Below are positions 62,727 to 64,000 of a stretch of DNA of 64,000 nt, piece by piece; the first letter of the stretch is position 1, and every line of letters begins with the position of its first letter. This DNA is from Ignavibacteriales bacterium. GTDB lineage: Bacteria > Bacteroidota > Ignavibacteria > Ignavibacteriales > Melioribacteraceae. The translations under genes were made by a program, and so were the position numbers. The notes under the pieces were generated by a model. That model was given only the letters and a program-made list of their open reading frames with translations, did not search any database and was not told where the DNA came from. Location: NCBI GenBank assembly GCA_020635285.1, contig JACKAB010000007.1, positions 124,001-188,000 on the forward strand, written 5' to 3'.

Positions 62727-64000
62727 TTATTTTAGGAGCATCATTTTGCGTATTTGAACAAAGCCATGTCCTGAGCCTGCCGAAGGATCACCAGCTTCTA
62801 TTTTGTAAAAGTAGATTCCGCTATTTAGACTTCTTGCATCAAACTGAACTGAATGAAAACCGGCTTGCAAATTATTGTTTACTAATTCTGCAACTTCTTC
62901 GCCTAAAACATTAAATACATTTAACCTTACCTTACTTTCTGTTGGCAGATTAAACTTAATACTTGTTGTTGGGTTAAAAGGATTAGGATAATTTTGATTT
63001 AGTACAAATTCATTTGGTAATTCATTTTTCACTTCTTGAACGGAAGTAGCATTTAAAACTTCTGAAACAGCAGCAAAGGCATCTACTTTCCCATATCCCC
63101 ATTTTGTATTTGGGGTTGTGCCTGTAAAATTATCTGAACGAGCAGTGTTTTGAAGTATCTCTTTAACTTGTACCGAATTTAATAGAGGATTAGCCTCCAG
63201 CATTAGTGCAATTATTCCGGTTAAGACTGGCGCCGCTCCGCTGACTGCGCTTTGTATTCCATATTTACCATTTCCGTCATTAACTAATACATGATTGAAG
63301 GTAGCAAAATATGAGCGTTCAGCATAAGGAGCAATATTTGAATTACCAGGAACACTAACTGTCATCCCCAATCTCTCATCATAGGTTGGACCAACACCGC
63401 TTCCTACCCATAAATTTCCTTCTCCAACTTCATTACCTAAATCAGTTCTAGAAATACCATCAATATCTAACCAATTTTGGCGAATTACATATGAGTTAGG
63501 AACAATATTATTATATGCAGTTGCAAGATCCCAAACTGTATAACCTGGCACAACAAAAGTTTCAAAAACATTTTCATTACCAGCAAATATTCGTGAAGGA
63601 TTTAAAGATGCATGAAAACTGCCATTGCTAATTTGACTGCCAGTTAAACGAAGAGTATAGTTTCCTGAGACTTTACAATCAAACATTATCTCTCTTTTAT
63701 TATTCTCAGCAACAAAGAAATCTACATCGCTTCCATTATGGTAGTAATTAAATTCTGTAACAAATTGTTGATCTCTAACTTGATTTGTTGATGGAGAAAT
63801 ATACGGACCGTAAGTTTTAGTCTCAGTAATAATTTCAACATCTAACTTATCACTGCCATCATACCATAAATCAACTCTTAACTGATTAGTTGTATTCTTA
63901 ATTTTAATATCTATAGATTCACTTTGAGTAATAATTCCTCCAGCATGGTTAGGAAGACCACCATCATCGCTGCTGCCGCTAACAAATACTTGTCCGGGAT
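62727..64000 (-). CDS. Secreted subtilisin-like (S8) serine protease with T9SS sorting domain, 5' part outside window
   Basis: The frame is open to the window edge (about 424 aa seen). GSGVGPTYDERLGMTVSVPG and the GTSMAAP-like SAVSGAAPVLTGIIALMLEA carry the S8 catalytic Ser region (Ser in VSGAAP); the Asp and His blocks must lie upstream. TARSDNFTG and NTKWGYGKVDAFAAV are the usual end of S8 domains. The protein ends in a T9SS domain (LNQNYPNPFNPTTSIKFNLP, VFNVLGEEVAELVN, SGIYFYKIEAG ... RKMMLLK). In the last strand an extra DPSAGSGHGFVQ is encoded by a repeat element. Secreted and surface-held. Confidence 0.85.
   Translation of the reverse strand, partial: PGQVFVSGSSDDGGLPNHAGGIITQSESIDIKIKNTTNQLRVDLWYDGSDKLDVEIITETKTYGPYISPSTNQVRDQQFVTEFNYYHNGSDVDFFVAENNKREIMFDCKVSGNYTLRLTGSQISNGSFHASLNPSRIFAGNENVFETFVVPGYTVWDLATAYNNIVPNSYVIRQNWLDIDGISRTDLGNEVGEGNLWVGSGVGPTYDERLGMTVSVPGNSNIAPYAERSYFATFNHVLVNDGNGKYGIQSAVSGAAPVLTGIIALMLEANPLLNSVQVKEILQNTARSDNFTGTTPNTKWGYGKVDAFAAVSEVLNATSVQEVKNELPNEFVLNQNYPNPFNPTTSIKFNLPTESKVRLNVFNVLGEEVAELVNNNLQAGFHSVQFDARSLNSGIYFYKIEAGDPSAGSGHGFVQIRKMMLLK
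62766..62791. repeat. Dispersed CCTTCGGCAGGCTCAGGA-type repeat inside CDS
   Basis: On the minus strand GATCCTTCGGCAGGCTCAGG is the core of a repeat well known in Bacteroidota/Chlorobi-like genomes. Here it is translated in frame as DPSAGSGHG inside the last strand region of the sorting domain. Other sorting domains in this window lack it. Confidence 0.65.

Noticed and set aside
1..64000. CRISPR arrays, tRNA, rRNA, IS elements or prophage genes
   Set aside because: I saw no regular direct repeats with spacers, no cloverleaf or rRNA sequence, and no transposase, integrase or phage structural genes.

Overview
The window is AT-rich (low GC, long A/T runs) and densely coded, with no rRNA, tRNA, phage or IS element that I can see. 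Several secreted proteins end in a type IX secretion (T9SS) sorting domain with the NYPNPFNPTT signature. Together with PorT-like barrels, DUF4922, DUF1569, DUF2853, a talPgi-type Pgi and many hybrid TPR/PAS kinases, this points to the Ignavibacteria/Chlorobi side of the Bacteroidota. That assignment is inference from protein style, not from a marker gene.

Layout. 1-8.4 kb: housekeeping and envelope genes (DUF2911 end, IspH, DUF2853, an ECF sigma/anti-sigma/periplasmic coiled-coil operon, a lipoprotein, an MFS exporter, DUF502, SRPBCC). 8.7-12.7 kb: a circularly permuted ATP-grasp / alpha-E / proteasome-like NTN hydrolase / transglutaminase operon whose first three genes carry about 20 frame changes. 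12.8-23.4 kb: small metabolic and stress genes (two DUF1569, GNAT-nitrilase fusion, cupins, VOC enzyme, MFS, 2H phosphoesterase, SulP, OmpA, a DUF4242-cyclase-AraC fusion). 23.6-38.9 kb: signal transduction, with four histidine kinases, two sigma-54 activators and a REC-PP2C protein, interleaved with uridine kinase, bacterioferritin and Pgi. 39-43 kb: a large coiled-coil protein with a degenerate AAA-like domain, followed by an MscS channel. 43-45.5 kb: a DUF4922 phosphorylase-like protein and a GT2 glycosyltransferase. 45.9-64 kb: an envelope and secretome block of beta-barrels, paralogous small lipoproteins and five large secreted repeat proteins (delta-60, sortilin/BNR-PKD, cleaved-adhesin, SBBP, subtilase), three of them with T9SS sorting domains.

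Two things run through the window. First, many genes are broken by single-base indels, often in A/T homopolymers, while the family motifs stay intact in the alternate frame. This looks more like consensus error (very dense at 8.8-11.6 kb) than decay, and I give reconstructed coordinates. Second, a conserved 40-65 bp element (core ACATGCGTAAAA ... GGCTCATT on the + strand) lies upstream of four minus-strand envelope/secreted genes between 54.9 and 62.6 kb, in three cases directly behind the terminator of the previous gene. It looks like a shared, undescribed promoter or operator and is my best candidate for something new. The degenerate ATPase/MscS pair and the DUF4242-cyclase-AraC fusion come next.
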